From the NCBI GenBank assembly GCA_000697055.1, contig JNDT01002388.1, positions 1-64,000 of the forward strand: a stretch of 64,000 nt of DNA, written 5' to 3'. Positions within the stretch are counted from its first letter, which is position 1, and each line of letters starts with the position of its first letter. The position numbers and the translations under genes were made by a program. This DNA is from Saksenaea vasiformis B4078 (taxonomy: Eukaryota > Mucoromycota > Mucoromycetes > Mucorales > Saksenaeaceae). The notes beneath the pieces were generated by a model, which saw nothing but the letters and a program-made list of their open reading frames with translations, did no database searches and was not told where the DNA came from. Positions 11,511 to 25,102 of this stretch are shown here, in pieces.

Positions 11511-14500
11511 TGTGGGCACGTAAAGAGTCTCGTTACCATGACGTTTTGTTGCGGATAAAAGAGGAAGAAGGATTAAAAAAAAGTCGAAGTCATGTATAAG
11601 CCGCCAAGTAACATATTTATACTTCTGCGCTTTGCATACCTTCATGATCATGAATGTAGAAGTCATATAAACATACGCTGTTCCCCCCATTTTTGGCGGC
11701 AAAGGGGTTGATGTTAGGTACACAAGAAACCTTTCCTTTGAGATCATTGTACATCACTTAAATTTTCGAATCGCTTTGTAACAGGTTTCCTTTCTGTTAT
11801 TGTCGTTGTTGTTATATCATGAGAAAGTTATGCGTGATTGTAATTGCATGCGAATTGGACATAATCCTAATCCATAATCCCCCGCCTATTCATCCATGCA
11901 TGAAAGTAGATGTCTCTCGCTTGTTACCTTCTCCCATTCTTCTATTTTTCCCATGTATGTGATGAAGAAGTAAGAACAAATAAACATATCATGCTGCTGA
12001 ACAATGTAGTAAACACGTTGGGCCTTTAGTTTGCTCTGCACCTGATGCATGCATTATTTTGAGAAAAGTGAAAAACAGGGCTCTCTCTCGTAAGGTTCGG
12101 TCAATTTTCCGTTCTGCCGGGATCTTCTATCTGTTACTGCTTCATTCTTTCCCCCCTCGAATACATGCTTTCAGGACATCATAATTTTTGAATTATACAA
12201 GGAATCGTACGACATCTATCACAATACCAAACAATCCTGTATCTCTGTCTGCACATGAATCCGAGACAGTAAAGAAAAAAAAATGTAAACTAAAAACGAG
12301 AAAATACTAAAACTAACAATAAATAGAATCTATTTCTCGACATATGGTGTCATGGACTTAACGTCAAGTATAGCCGCAAGGATTATTCCTCTCCCACATA
12401 ACCTAACCATTTCTTATAAATCTTCCGTGGCGAACTTTTTTCTCCTATGTTTTGAACCTTTTTTTTTTCGGTAACTAACTGGACTAAATCAGCTTTCCTT
12501 TTTTCTCTCTTTCTTTGTTGGAACATACCCGCACTTACATATACGAACGCAGCAAGCATTCTGACATTTTCAGGAATGAGTCGCAATATAACCATTTTAG
12601 CTTCTATTTTTGCCTTTGATGGTAATGTGTTTATTCGTCTATGCCCCATCTAGAAAAGAAAGAGGGGATTGCATTGTCTGCAGAAAGAGATGCTTTCTCC
12701 CGTTTCATATAAGAAGGACATACAGATAGCTCACTTGTTTAATGACATTTATTTACTACCTTTCCGAGGTCTATTTTAAAGCAAGATAGAAAAATGAACC
12801 AAAGGCGTTAACTAAAGGGACGATACAAACAGTTGGGTATTTGTTTAGAGGCATATCATTTAATAAACTCCTCGTTACCAATGAGGACGGCCTCATATGC
12901 TGCAGCGACACTGATCTCTTTAAACTTCGTTTGGCCAGAAATAACCCAGTACCGATTTGAATGGCCAACCACCAGGACATGTCGTCATGCATGATACTAT
13001 TCGTCATTCCAAAGCTGGACAGTAGTAGCATCAATGAGTATATTTTAAATACTATGCCCAGGCGAAGGATTATGTTCAAAAATGGCAGACAACTTGATAC
13101 CACATCACTCCTTGCTCTTTTGCCTGGGTGGTATCGCGCTCAGAAACACCAGCGAACCAGCGTCGAGAGCCGCGAGTCGATGTATTACAAAATATCCTGT
13201 GAAATTCTCTAGCATATGTACTCGAACCGAGCTGAATAATCATAGAACATACGTTTACGTTGAGGCCACACGTTTCGGTAGTATCCCCGGTAACAGCCAT
13301 GCTGCAGTAAGGATAGCATAAGCCTATCGCTTAGCAGCGTTTCAAGCTGTGTTTGTTGTCAAGGTAACCACTAGCGTGTTTGCACTGTTTTAGCATATGC
13401 GTAATGAATGCCGCCAGCACTAGCTTGTCACAATTTCGCCCTACAGGTTGCAGACAATGACAAATTCTCAAGCCAGAATATGGAAAAGCCTCGCGACCAC
13501 ATGCCTGGGATGCATTCTCCCTGTCGGCATCTGTGGTTTGTAAGTTTGTAAGCTGCAATATGACTCTTCTGTGAGACGTGTTGTGACAGAGTTGTCAACT
13601 AATAAAATCAATGCGATGGTCGTTAACAAGGTGTCGTATAGGCTTGATATTGAAAGACAGCTGCAAAAATGAATCTCTCCCTCTCTCTCTATATTCCCTA
13701 CAAGCGCACTATTTGCATTAGATTTAACAGTCTACCTGGTAAATTGCATAGCAGCCAATTGTGGACTCTACGCAATGGCTCTTTACCAATAAGACGAAGA
13801 CGAAGCTGCCTAGGACTATAATGTACAATCAACTATTTACATTCCTCTTGGATAAGTAAATTCCGGGAGCGTAGTTATAACACAGAAAGATCTTGACTTC
13901 TGCGCACCACCACCTCAATAACACACTATGTTCATCACATTAAATTCTAATACAAATCCTAGTTGGTCCAGCTCCTTATTCTGTTGATTCTCGGACCAGC
14001 TTAACATGCTTTTTCTCATAAGTCGTGTAGAAGCAAACAGACGATTTATGGAGTTGCTTTTTCAATAAATTAGAACACGTCATGCTAAATTGTACTGACA
14101 AACTGGCAATAAGGAATGGACTGTATTCCCGTGCGCCATCCATGTCTGCTTTTGATTCCATATACTTCAACCAGTACAACCTTACTCATAACGAGGAATG
14201 TGCATCCGTCCATTATTATGTTAGCCCTTATGCATTATTTGCTTGCTAGTGGGACGCAAGACAACCTTTAAGTAGTTGCATACACAGCCGAGACCATCGA
14301 TGACAACAACTATGTAAGATAGAAAGTGGACAGAAAACAAAATTATACCTTACGTATTTGCGCGGGATGGTAGGCAAAGCAAAGCCCAAACATCTGTCAT
14401 TACAGAAACCTAAAACTGCGTCCATGGATTATCCTGAAGGTGTCACCTCTGCGCAGAAATTGGCATGAAAGACCTATCACCCCAGAAGAAATTTTGCACT

Positions 14501-15340
14501 TAGATGAATGCATACATCTACTATTCTTGCTTTCTTAAGGCTGCAGGTAACTGTGATACATCTGAAGTCTATTATGCATTCCGTGCGACTTTGCACAGTT
14601 TGACAATTTGTATAGCATTCGTTCAATCTCTCGCTTTGTTTGACAACGATTGTCATTGTAACAAACAACCTTACGCAAACTTAAAACGCGTGATCACCAA
14701 CAAAACGAAGCACCAGGGGGAAACTGGGACGTCAAAAAAAAAGGAATGATGTAACTCAAATCAAAAAATTTCGTCTTCTGAGAAAAGAAGGAAGCAATGC
14801 TGCACTTCAATCTGTTTTTGGATTGCAAGGGATTCTCTTGGCAAAGTTGCGTCCTGTCGAGACAGCAGCTTGCCGCAAAGTGCTTTACTTAAATGACCGT
14901 TGGACCCACGACTCCCTACTAGGGTACCTTGAAAGGTTGCTGCACATGTAAAAGAAATAATAAGCTCATCTAGACCATTGTGGGGTTAGATTTAGAGGAT
15001 GATATCATGTTTCTGCAAAAATGAGAAGCTATTGAAGGAAACAACAACAATACGACAAAGAGTTAAGTCTACTAAACGGATCTTCAGTAATCTTTATGAC
15101 TCTCCTGCCATTCGTCGTGGTGACCTTAGACTAAAATATGAACTAAGCTTTTCAGTTGCAATGGAACATACAGTACATTTGCAAGTATGGATTTTATTTA
15201 TATTTATGGATTCCGGTAGTCCAGATGGTAACTTGACAGACAGAGAAACCTTTGAGACTCTTCTTTATTTGGACATGAAAGTAAATGATGGTTACATATG
15301 TTTGCGCGTCTGTCCTTATTATTGTTCTATTCATTTAGAG
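11511..15340. other. Long gene-poor region
   Basis: Nearly 4 kb without a supportable gene. It contains AT-rich sequence, a short CT-rich run near 13677-13692 and several short frames of unremarkable composition. A minus-strand frame at 12383-12649 (88 residues, lysine-rich) and plus-strand frames around 14504 and 14999 were seen, but none shows a family motif or flanking splice sites. Confidence 0.3.
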
Positions 15341-15559
15341 ATTGTAATATTAACTCTGGCGGTGGATCTGAGTTCCTGAGTTGATATTGATGTTAGATAT
15401 GATGCCGATCTCTAGATGTGGATCTATGTCCTCATATGTGACAATATTGAACGTTGCAGTCGCAAGACTTTTGAGGCGAATGTTGTCAATCGTGTGGAAT
15501 AATTCTTCGATATGGGAACTTGGAGAGCAGGATAAGATTGGGGTACTAATGGGGTGTAC

Positions 15560-16200
15560 AACTACGGGGGATGACGTGCTAACGGGTGCAATGCCAGATG
15601 GTGATGGGCCGGCTTGGTAGCAGCAACGCCAGAAAATAAGGATGGCGCGCAATAGCGTGTGGAGGATTTCCAGCGTGATAAACGAGTGAAGGCAGGATAA
15701 TGTCTCAGGCGTGGATGATGGTGCCGATTTCCGTTATGGTACGGAAGGGGTTGTCGCTCCAGCAACACGAACAACGGTATAGTCCACCAATTCTCAGAAA
15801 GAACGGGGTGTTGTCTCGAGAAGCTTTTGATTTTGAGGAAGCTCGGGTGTCCTGTTGGAGTGTCACGTAGCGATTCCCCTGCTTCTGCAAACACGCAGTT
15901 ACTGAGACAGTCCATATCAGTTTGAAACCACTTTGTCACTCAAGTATGCCGATCGTCGATACTTTTCAGGACTGTTTCGTTCGACTGATTGTAAATTGGC
16001 TCACTCTTCTTGACGTTGATATCAGCAAACTGCTTCGTCAAACTTGTTATGATTTTGCCCAGGATTTTCATCGATCAAGTCAATCAAGTAATGGCTGGTG
16101 CTCTTTGATTAGGTTTGGTGGTCTTCCCATTGGCCTATCGCCACCCACATGCTTCATCATCGGATCTGTTGATACTTCTTGATGTTACTGAACCCAATAC
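15560..16200 (-). pseudogene. IS630/Tc1-mariner-type transposase relic
   Basis: Reading the minus strand from about 16180 gives VGGDRPMGRPPNLIKEHQ, then (other frames) SLTKQFADINVKKSE, RNSPEKYRRSAYLS and VTKWFQTDMDCLSNCVF. These match, in order, the helix-turn-helix segment and the first DDE strand of IS630/Tc1-like transposases common in Mucorales, where WVxKWxxTDMDxLxNCVFxDE carries the first catalytic aspartate. Here the residues after NCVF read AEAGES, so the first-aspartate region is altered, and several stops and frame changes interrupt the sequence. The C-terminal DDE motifs were not found. Clearly a dead copy. Confidence 0.55.
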
Positions 16201-18096
16201 TGCGCTGTTCGCGGTCTGATCCGAAGCTGCAGTGCCGCAGTTCGCATTGACATGCCTTTCTCATACACATCAAAAGAAAAAAAAAAGAGCTCCTATTTTC
16301 TAGCGTCCTTGTAATATTGATACGATCCACGATCCGGTGTTATGGATTCATTCAATTTCTCTTTATCTGATTGGATGTTCATGATGATTGTTCGTTCAAG
16401 CAGCTTCAAATCCATATAACAGCCCGTAATCTATGATCATTTTCACAGGAAACAAGTGACTGTCCCTCTCCTTCACAATAACAGCATTTCCATCTTCATC
16501 GATCATATTCCCTAGACTATCTTCGGGGATGAACTGAGGTCATCTTGATCAGGTACCGTAACAGAAAAAAATGGAGGAAACTACGACCACGACATACGCG
16601 ATTTATAAAAATTGTGGCGCACAAAGTCTTCTTTGACTGCTGGACAAATTTATTTTTAGAACGTGGCAAGATGGAAATGCAGAAAAGAGATTAGTTGATT
16701 CAGAAATCCTCCTTGCAGAAAAAAAGGTTCTCGGGAGATCTACGCTCTCTCTCTTTGGGACATACACCTGTATGTTGTCGCAGCTTTCTATGAGGGATCT
16801 ACAAACGTTACTCGTGTGTCACCCTGTACGACTATATAAAAAATCCGGGGGCGGGCATTTACCATTTTTGCCGCGAAAGATGATACAGTCACTGAGCCTG
16901 AAAGCTGATTAGACGGCTTGTATTACCGACTTAAACGCCGCCACCATTCCTCAACAGGGCAAGTCTAGATCAAAAAAACAGGTTAGATGACGGAACTCCT
17001 ACTATTTTGTGGTTTGTAGGGGAGCTAGAGCATGGTGTGCGACCTTAACTATTTATTAGTGCCAGCTACCTGCTTCCGTCCGGTAGGATGGTCTTCTCAG
17101 CCTGAGAAGAAGGATGTCCTTTTTCAAAGGGAAAATAATGGAACGACTCAACACGGGTACAATGTGCATTTGTGTCCAGACATTTACGTTTGGTGCAACA
17201 TGTTCGCTTTTTTCTTTCTTTCTTCTTTTTTTTCTTGCAGCGAGCTAATTGATGTATGACGCGAGAAGGGGTTATCAGCATTGTAAGGAGGGACCTGTAC
17301 ATGTGTTCGCGTGAGCGTAAGAAGGGGGGAGGGTGGAAAACTCGTAACACTTTGAAATAAGAGAAGGGCTGACTCCGCTTACCCGGTATTCCGGGGAACT
17401 ACTTGAGAATATCCTCGTCAAAAAACTACTTAGTGATGTGGAAGGGGGAAAGCGAAGTGTGTCTGCTATTTTCTCATCGGCTGTTTGTCTCAAACCTTAC
17501 AAGCCATTGACTATGTGGCACTGATATGGTATGGTGATATCCTCTCCAGACTAAACGGTCACGCTTTTCCCAGTACTTGTAAGAAGGAATCGAGAATGAG
17601 CATCCGTTGTACTGAGTATGAAGCTGCTTTCGAATAACACTGCAAAGGTCTTCTATTCGCTACTGCTAACAGCTATTCTCAGAAGTTAGAGCATTTTAAG
17701 CTAGTAACTAAAACTTGCTTCATTCATCCTCCGGTAAATAGGATAAAAAAAGTGTAAAACTTATTGTCTACACGACATTTTTCTCTTTGAGTACATATCG
17801 CCTCCATGGGTTCAAGGATATTGACAAAAGTTATTCCACATTTGCTTCTACCACATCGCCACCCATTAACATGCTTCGTGCACAAGAGATTTGAACATCC
17901 CCTCTTGTTCGTGGCATCTGTTTCTCTCAGCCACTCGACATCAGACGACCCACTGAAAGTCAAAGAATGATTGAAGATATTTTATTGGCCCAAAATCGCA
18001 CTCCCAAAGATGAAGCCCCGGACGCTAAATTTTTATAGTCTGTTTGTCTTTCCCGTTTCTCCGTCCTTTCATCATTACAACCTTGGGCTCTTCGGC
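16201..18096. other. Intergenic region, no supported gene
   Basis: No recognised coding sequence. Minus frames at 17066-17350 and 17275-17493 have low-complexity lysine runs or no motif and are judged chance. The last part presumably contains the promoter of the glycosyltransferase-like gene. Confidence 0.3.
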
Positions 18097-19659
18097 ATGA
18101 TGAAACTGGCCCTCTCCAAAAGAGCCATCACTGTGCTTGCATTATTGTCTATATCACTCTCGGTTGCATTCTTAATCTTCGTTACCTCAAACAATTTCCG
18201 TTCTGACTATGCAGATTGGATCCCTTCAAAAGGTGAATCGAGCATTACCTTAAAGAAAATGCCATCGTGCATGGCCAATACGGCTACGCGGGATCACATT
18301 ACGCTCACCAAGGAACAATGGGAGCAATGTCTTGATCCTGGCGAGGACCCAACACTTTACCTGTCTATTGTGTTGGTCACCCGAATGGATGATTACGCTG
18401 AGTAAATATCGAATTATATAAACAACTTTTTTTACTGCGTACAAAAAACTCGCGCGGTGGAAATTAAGTCAACGGCAACTCACCGATCACCTTCTTTTTT
18501 ATCTTAGAAATCAACATCACCGTTTGCAAAATTTCATTGACAGCAGTTATTTGCTGGCGGAGCACACCAAAGAAAAAATGGAAGTGTTGATCGTCGAATG
18601 GAATCCACCAAAAGATCGTCGGCGTGTGATCGATGCCCTTGTAAGTCCGCCACTAATGAAAAAAGGAAACCCAGACAAATGTCTCATGACACTCAAAAAT
18701 TTCCATTTCTCTAGCGATTCAGACGGTCTAATTACTTGACTTATCGTATCATTACTGTACCCAAAAACATCCATGATGCCTTACCCAACAGGGGCAATGC
18801 CCCATTGCATGAGTTTGAGGGTAAAAACGTAGGCATTCGTTTTGCCCGCGGTGAATTTATTCTGTGTACAAATCAAGGTAAGACAAAAAAAAAGAACAAA
18901 TCAGATCGTCTCATGTCACCGTAGATGATATTTGGTCCCATAATTTCCACAAGGCCATTAAGTCGCGTGTATTCAAGAAGGGCTACATCTATCTCCAACA
19001 TCAGGACCGTCATAATATGTAAGGATAGATCAGTCAACTGTTGGTATGATGAAGCCTTCTAAACCTTCTTCCAGTCAAACCAATCTTCCACCATCCATTG
19101 TTGATTTGCCTGCCTTTCCTGATGATGACATGCTCTACAATGCATGTCGCTTGGACAGTGCGGAGTATGGAGAGTTTGAGCTACCACCACCCGTCGATTT
19201 GCAACCGCACAACTACCTGGAAATAGGTGACCAAGCAGGAGACTTCACGATGGCCCATCGTGATACATGGAAGGTACCCAATGGTTATCGTGAAACAGGA
19301 GGCATTGCATGGTAAGATGAAGGAGAGAAATTAATACTTGTGTGTGCGTGGCGAACTGACTTCTTTTTTTTTGTGTTTGTGTCGATAGGGTGGACATCGA
19401 ATTTATTATCACAGCGGCCTGGACCTTCGATATCCCGGTCATCCACAGCCCTAGAGGATTCTCTTGCCATCAAAGACACAACAATGTCTGGGAAGACAAC
19501 AAAGAAAGCCACACGGACAACACTGGTATCAGCGCGTCAGAGATCCAGAAGAAAAACCAAAAGTTTTATAATGAGGATGGACAGTGGGGATTGCAGCAAA
19601 TGGATATTTGGAAGCATCAATTGGAGTGTTTTAGCTTCGGAGGAGGACTTTGTTGGTAG
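18097..19659 (+). CDS. Glycosyltransferase family 2-like type II membrane protein
   Basis: Six exons (18097-18401, 18508-18640, 18715-18877, 18925-19018, 19075-19311, 19389-19659) join in one frame to 400 residues; all introns are GT..AG and 47-106 nt. A single membrane anchor lies near the N-terminus (TVLALLSISLSVAFLIFVTS), as in Golgi glycosyltransferases. The catalytic-like region follows: LYLSIVLVTRMDDYAE, LIVEWNPPKDRRRV, YRIITVPKNIHDALPN, then GIRFARGEFILCTNQDDIW, where the DD after CTNQ sits where GT-A enzymes carry the metal-binding DXD. GDFTMAHRDTWKVPNGY and the ETGGIAWVD block resemble the acceptor-site part. The substrate is unknown. An in-frame ATG further upstream would lengthen the N-terminus, but the ATG at 18097 places the anchor in the usual position. 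Confidence 0.7.
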
Positions 19660-22373
19660 TTACCATCTTGTAGATAGAATGACGTATATAAGAAACATAA
19701 TCTTACACAAGCCAACCCTTCCCTTTTTTCTTTTTAATGAACAGTTGACTGTGCATAGTGTTCATTGACCAGTTGGTACTTGAATCCTCCAGCTCTTTCA
19801 CCTATCATAATAAGGGGAGGGGGGATTGACTGCGGCGACCATACGACGTTATCGTTCTACCCTTTTATGAGAGTTGTGATCGTGACTTTCGAAGTATCCA
19901 CGTATATGCTATTTCACTTGGTTTTCTTCTTTTTTTTTTTAAAAAAAAAGGATAGTGTGTATAAAAGGAAAAAAAGAGAAGTTGCTACAAGGAGTTGCAT
20001 TCATGATAACGTGGGTGAGGCTGTGTCTTCATTTTCACAGTGAGTGGCTTGTGAGTAGTTGGCGTAAATTAAAATCTTGGCACCGACACTAAACACACGA
20101 TGTGTCCATCATCCGTTACCAACAACAAACGATATCACAAGCAAGAAATGACCTGCTATCCCTTGAAATGACATGAAACTATTTTGTAATGATGCGCCCT
20201 TTTTTTTTCTTGCAGCGAGCGCCATTATGGCCAATTCCAGAAGCCAAAAGGCAAACAAAAGTCTACGGAGTGCTACCTCGAACCTTGCTCCTCTCCCGAT
20301 TTGGATAAGTGATCTACATGGTTCTGTTTGACGTTGATCGGCAATTTAATTTCGCCATTGGCTTGTTGCCCAAACTTTGACGACCTTCACGTTGTAGTAT
20401 CTGATAGTCCTTCAGTATCAAAGGGAGTAGGTGGTTACACATCATAACGCTGATGCATTCGCGGGATAAACATGATGTAGCTACATGATAACTTAAATCC
20501 CTACGGGCAACAAGTAACCAAGCTAATTTTCTGTTTTAGTTCGAGTATTTCCTGTTTTGCACCCCCACACGCTACGTAATATTGTCTTTATCAACATGCT
20601 GTTTCTTGCTCTTTGCTGGTTCACATATGTTCATATCATCGGCACGATCTAACATCAATTCTCTAGTGAACCACAGTATCACAAGGACACGCTAAAAACT
20701 GAAAGGAGTTACGAAAGTCACGCAGTTCTGCCCAAGGTGCAACCGGCGTAATACCTGCATTATCGTTGGCGTGTTGCATCACGATGCGCGCTGGTAGTCA
20801 AACCTGTCCATGGTTTTTCGTTGCTTCATAGAGATTATATCCCTACGAGCAAGTCATGAACAACGCGCTGACATTTCTTGATGTTGAAAACAGCTCATTA
20901 GATATTGTTTTCGAGTTCAAGAGACAAGAATATCAACAAACCCGGATTGAACGGGCTCTGCTAAACGAAGCATATCGATGGTTATTACGATTGAAATTAA
21001 AGGTTAGGAGGTCGAAGTTCAACATACTTGCAGATGTCATGCTGCAATTCTTTAGTGAGTTTAAGTACCAGGTCTTGTCCAAGTATTTATACTAGGTGAG
21101 GGTACATTCAACTGGCAGAATAACGCGAACAAAGTACAGCGTTTACTTTTGATAGCTGCAATATGCCTAGTTCGCATTCGACCGCATGCTCTATCTGTAC
21201 CATTTGCAGTTGTATCGTTCCTTTTCTATTGTGAAACTTTTTGTCACACTGGACTGTCCCCAAAAGAGTCCGTGCCTGATGTGATCAGTAGCATCATATC
21301 CTGTGGGCAATATGCCGAGTTATAGTTGTCTCATTGATCTCTAAATACACAGATGTGGTCATATGAGGACTATCAGGGATAAAACTGCGACGGTTATAAT
21401 CTTTCCTGTAGCCAGAGACCCACATTGGGTATGAACAAATAAATCAGATGATCAAAAACATGTGGGAAGTAGTAAGACTGCAGACTATAGGTTTAAGGAC
21501 AAAACAAGGAAAATAGAGAGAGAGAGAGACACGGAAACTTTGAAAATATTTCTTTGTTGTTAAAAAAAAGCGCTGTATAGACACAGCAATATCAATATCA
21601 GTGATACCCAACGTTTCTTTTTTTTTTTGTAGGTCTGTGCTTTACTTTTGAACCTGGGTGCCCTGCGCATAAAAGAAAAGTAGGCATTTCATTTTTCCGC
21701 AGGCGTTCATGGATTCTATAACTCCTTTTCTCACCATGCCTATGTGTGTGTGTAGTCTGAATGCGAAACATAAGTAATCGTGTGGCTCATGACTTAACAT
21801 TCGGTTTGAAATGTATGAACGTGACTATGGCTAAATCGTGGGTTTTGACAATCGCGTACCCCACACATTGCGGAATAACCGGGTTCTTTCACCCCACATG
21901 GTGGAGTTTTGTTTTGATAGTGTGTTAAAACCCGTCGTACTTCTTGTGTGACATTATCATGATAACGAGTGGTTGAAATTCAGACGCATTACTCGGATCA
22001 AGAGAAGAGCCGGGAGTAGCCCCATAATTGGATTCACCGCCGAAGTACAAGGTTAAACTATCGCCGGATATCTCCGCTAATGTACGCACACACACTTACT
22101 TCCCAAATTTACTTTGTCGCTAGGTAACCAAAAAGAAAGAAAGAAAGAAATTCAATGCATCTATCAGTAAATTATACATTTAAGGGGGGAAAGTGTGTAT
22201 ATGCAACGTTAACGTTGAATTTAGCGCGTAAGAAAGAAAAAAAAATAGAACAATCTTCTGTTTTGATTATATTTGGGTTCGTGAAAAAAAAATTTCTGTT
22301 TTTGTATAAAAGTCAAAAGACCCAAGTGTTTCCTTTCCTACTTTTTTTTTTTTTCGTTTTCTCACAAACAACG
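19660..22373. other. Intergenic region with simple repeats
   Basis: No supported gene. It includes poly-T/poly-A tracts near 19930, a GA microsatellite near 21515-21530 and an AAAG run near 22133-22150. A plus-strand 79-residue frame at 20856-21095 lacks recognisable motifs. The pyrimidine-rich stretch just before 22374 probably belongs to the leader of the acetate-transporter gene. Confidence 0.3.
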
Positions 22374-23111
22374 ATGTCTTCGAGTGACAACGCACCAGCC
22401 AATCACGATGTGGAGCACAAATATCAACAAGCTCCACCAACACCTATCTATGCTGCTCCTACCGTAGCAAATCCTGGTCCTTTGGGACTTTCTGCTTTTG
22501 CCCTCACAACCTTTGTTTTGTCTCTTCATAACGCTGGTGCTGGTGTTCCAGCCACTGGTCCTAACAACATCGTTGTTGGTTTGGCCTTTTTCTATGGAGG
22601 TATTACTCAGGTAAAGGAATCGATTCTTTTTTGACATCGAAAAAGTGTTTTCTGACTATGTTATCATTAGTTACTCGCTGGCATGTGGGAGTTCAAGACG
22701 GGTAATACCTTTGGTGCCACAGCGTTCTCAAGTTATGGTGGTTTCTGGTTATCCTATGCTATGATCTTTATTCCTGGAGCCAACATCTTGGGCGCGTACG
22801 AAGGTCCAAACGTTCCTGCCAACACACTCAAGCAATCGCTCGGCATCTATCTCATGTCGTGGGCTATCTTCACTGGTCTTATGCTCATTGCTTCCCACCG
22901 TTCCTCTGCTGGTCTCATGGCTTTGTTCTTCTTCCTATTCCTGACATTTATTCTATTGGCTGCAGGAGAATTTAATCACAGTGTCACCACACAGGTAGCA
23001 GGTGGTGCATTTGGCGTTATTACCGCCATCATAGCCTGGTATAATGCTCTCAGTGGTCTACTCACAAAGGAATCCTCTTACTTCTTGTTGCCAACTGGTC
23101 GTCTGGCTTAA
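22374..23111 (+). CDS. Acetate/succinate transporter, Ato (GPR1/FUN34/YaaH) family
   Basis: Ato proteins are six-helix plasma-membrane channels or symporters for acetate and related anions. Exons 22374-22610 and 22671-23111 join at CAG|TTA (intron 60 nt, gtaaag..attag) to give 225 residues. The hydrophilic N-terminus is followed by the family signature NPGPLGL at residues 33-39, then six hydrophobic segments, among them [78 protein letters not shown] and [17 protein letters not shown]. The length equals the family's usual size. The start at 22374 is preceded by a long pyrimidine tract and gives the N-terminus usual for the family. In-frame ATGs further upstream are less likely. Probably induced by acetate or poor carbon sources, judging by the family. 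Confidence 0.93.
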
Positions 23112-24573
23112 TACCTTTTTCTTATTCATGGAACATTATCATCACTTTTTCTTCTTTTTTTTTAATTATACTATTATTTTCGGTCGTGTAGTACTTGTGC
23201 CATAATACATGCAACTTTTTCTTTTAAAAGAGATGTTTCTTTTTTACTTTTGTACAACCTTATCGAGTCTGAAGTCCAAATGCAGCTTCAAGGTGTTTTT
23301 GGTTCAAATTAACCAAATCAGGGCAAATACACTCACACTCATCGTGTTGGCCCCGAGTTTGTCCAACGTAGATGCTACTGCAAGTAGGAATATACAACTG
23401 TACAACACATAAGACGCCGTGGCGTTCCATTATCCCTTTAAAAAAAAAGGTATAAGTCAGCGGAATTAAGCAGTGTCATGTAAAACTATCGTGTCTATCA
23501 ATCTGTATCTTAAGGCTGCACGCCGACGTAACACGTAATAAAACTGGTCTCCGACGAGGAACCGCGAATATTGTACTACGTCTAGCAGGACCAGATCAGA
23601 AAAAAAGATTCTTTTTTTCTATTTCTCACTTGTCAGCATTTTTTTAGCGTCTATTTGAACTCTGCGCTTTGAAGTACGTGGTTCTTCTGAAACAGAGCTT
23701 GTGTTCACCGGACAGTAAATCCATGCAAGCAAACACTTTATGAGAACGTAGTTTAAACATAGCGCAAAAAGCGCGAGCGTCCGTAGAGTATGTGCAATGC
23801 GAGATCCATGGAGAACAACGCTGGATGATGGTAGCGTTTATAGATTACCGGTTGCTGCTGTCTTCCTTCGCTCCAAGAGCAGCACTATTTCCTTACCGCA
23901 TGAGCTGACATTGATTGAGGCCCGTGTCCCAAATTATTAAGTTTTGTACTCAAGTTAATCAATCTCACCAAGTCGCGCTTCTTTATGACATCCGACAATG
24001 CTAGCAGCATATTTGCGATGTGGCCGCATAGTTGAGAAGGAAGTTTCAGCCCATATCTCATATATCGCACATGTTATGAACCTGTTTGTGCAATCAATTA
24101 TCGTGGATGGATTGGACGTTGTCATTCCTGAAATTGTATTAAAAGAAATCAACGAAAACGATCATACTAGTCAAAGTAACTACCTGACGTACAAGTATGA
24201 AGTTAATGATTAATACCGCACAGGAATTTCCGGTACTATCAAATGCAACTGAGCTGTCACAACGCCCGCTCAAGAAGTAATATTATCAGACAGACAAACC
24301 AACATACGCAATAACGATAGTATCGGATCCCTGTTTTCCAAGTTCCAGTGATGGAAGGATCAGGATTGGGGACACGATGTAATGGAGGAGCCAGTTCTGC
24401 AAGGCACAAAAATCTGGGTCAGACTCCAGTGGTGGAAAACCCAGGTTTGTCCCACTTGCCCTTGACGGCACAGTCAAACGATTCAAAGGCTCGCTCTTTA
24501 TCTCGTGCCCTCAAAATAAAAAGTTGGCAAGCATGTGGTCACTTAGGAAGAAGGCCGAGATAAATCTAATGTC
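23112..24573. other. Intergenic region, no supported gene
   Basis: Downstream of the transporter stop there is T-rich sequence that may serve as its 3' end. Short frames on both strands between 23885 and 24563 show no family motif. Confidence 0.3.
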
Positions 24574-24691
24574 TTATAATATACTTGGTGGCGGAGCCTG
24601 TGGAGATCCAGAAAAGTCGCTAGTGGAGCAGGAAGAGAAGAGATGAGGTTGCATTAAACTTCGCTTCACATTGATTAACAACCGCAGCTGT

Positions 24692-25102
24692 TTATTTGAT
24701 TTTCTCTGGGGTTTTATAAATCTCGGGCCAAGCTTCAGTAAGCTTGTCCCAGGTGTAGATAGGCCATGGTTCTTCTTCATATCCATAGTCGGACCAGAAA
24801 TGGACCTTATTACCAAAATGGGATCTTGCAATGGTAAAAACACGGCGTATATACGGCTCTGCTTGCGAACGCCCTGATATTTTGGAACTGAATCTTCTGA
24901 ATTGATGGCCTTTGTATGGAAGCGAAGGATGCTCGCCCACTTCGAAATTAATTCTGTCGGCACAATGGACTACCGCGCTATCATCCGCAAACGTCTGCTC
25001 GATATCGGTGATGAAAGCAGCCCAAATAGATTGGTCGTGTACGTTGCTTTTCAGGGGAGGAAAAAGATCAAAGCCAGCGTCAATGCCCATTATGAAGCGC
25101 AA
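24692..25102 (-). CDS. Hypothetical protein (136 aa)
   Basis: This minus-strand frame begins MRFIMGIDAGFDLFPPLKS and continues with INFEVGEHPSLPYKGHQFRR, FSSKISGRSQAEPYI and HFGNKVHFWSDYGYEEEPW. The composition is that of a soluble protein, and the GIDAGFDLFPPLK and GHQFRRFSSKISGR segments look conserved. I associate this type of protein with Mucorales genomes but know no function. No intron is needed. The frame is intact and isolated, with no clear neighbours. Confidence 0.5.
   Translation of the reverse strand: MRFIMGIDAGFDLFPPLKSNVHDQSIWAAFITDIEQTFADDSAVVHCADRINFEVGEHPSLPYKGHQFRRFSSKISGRSQAEPYIRRVFTIARSHFGNKVHFWSDYGYEEEPWPIYTWDKLTEAWPEIYKTPEKIK

Noticed and set aside
17030..20220. Shared string cttgcagcgagc at about 17235 and 20210
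   Set aside because: The match is short and includes a common T-tract plus splice-acceptor-like sequence, so it does not show a repeat family.
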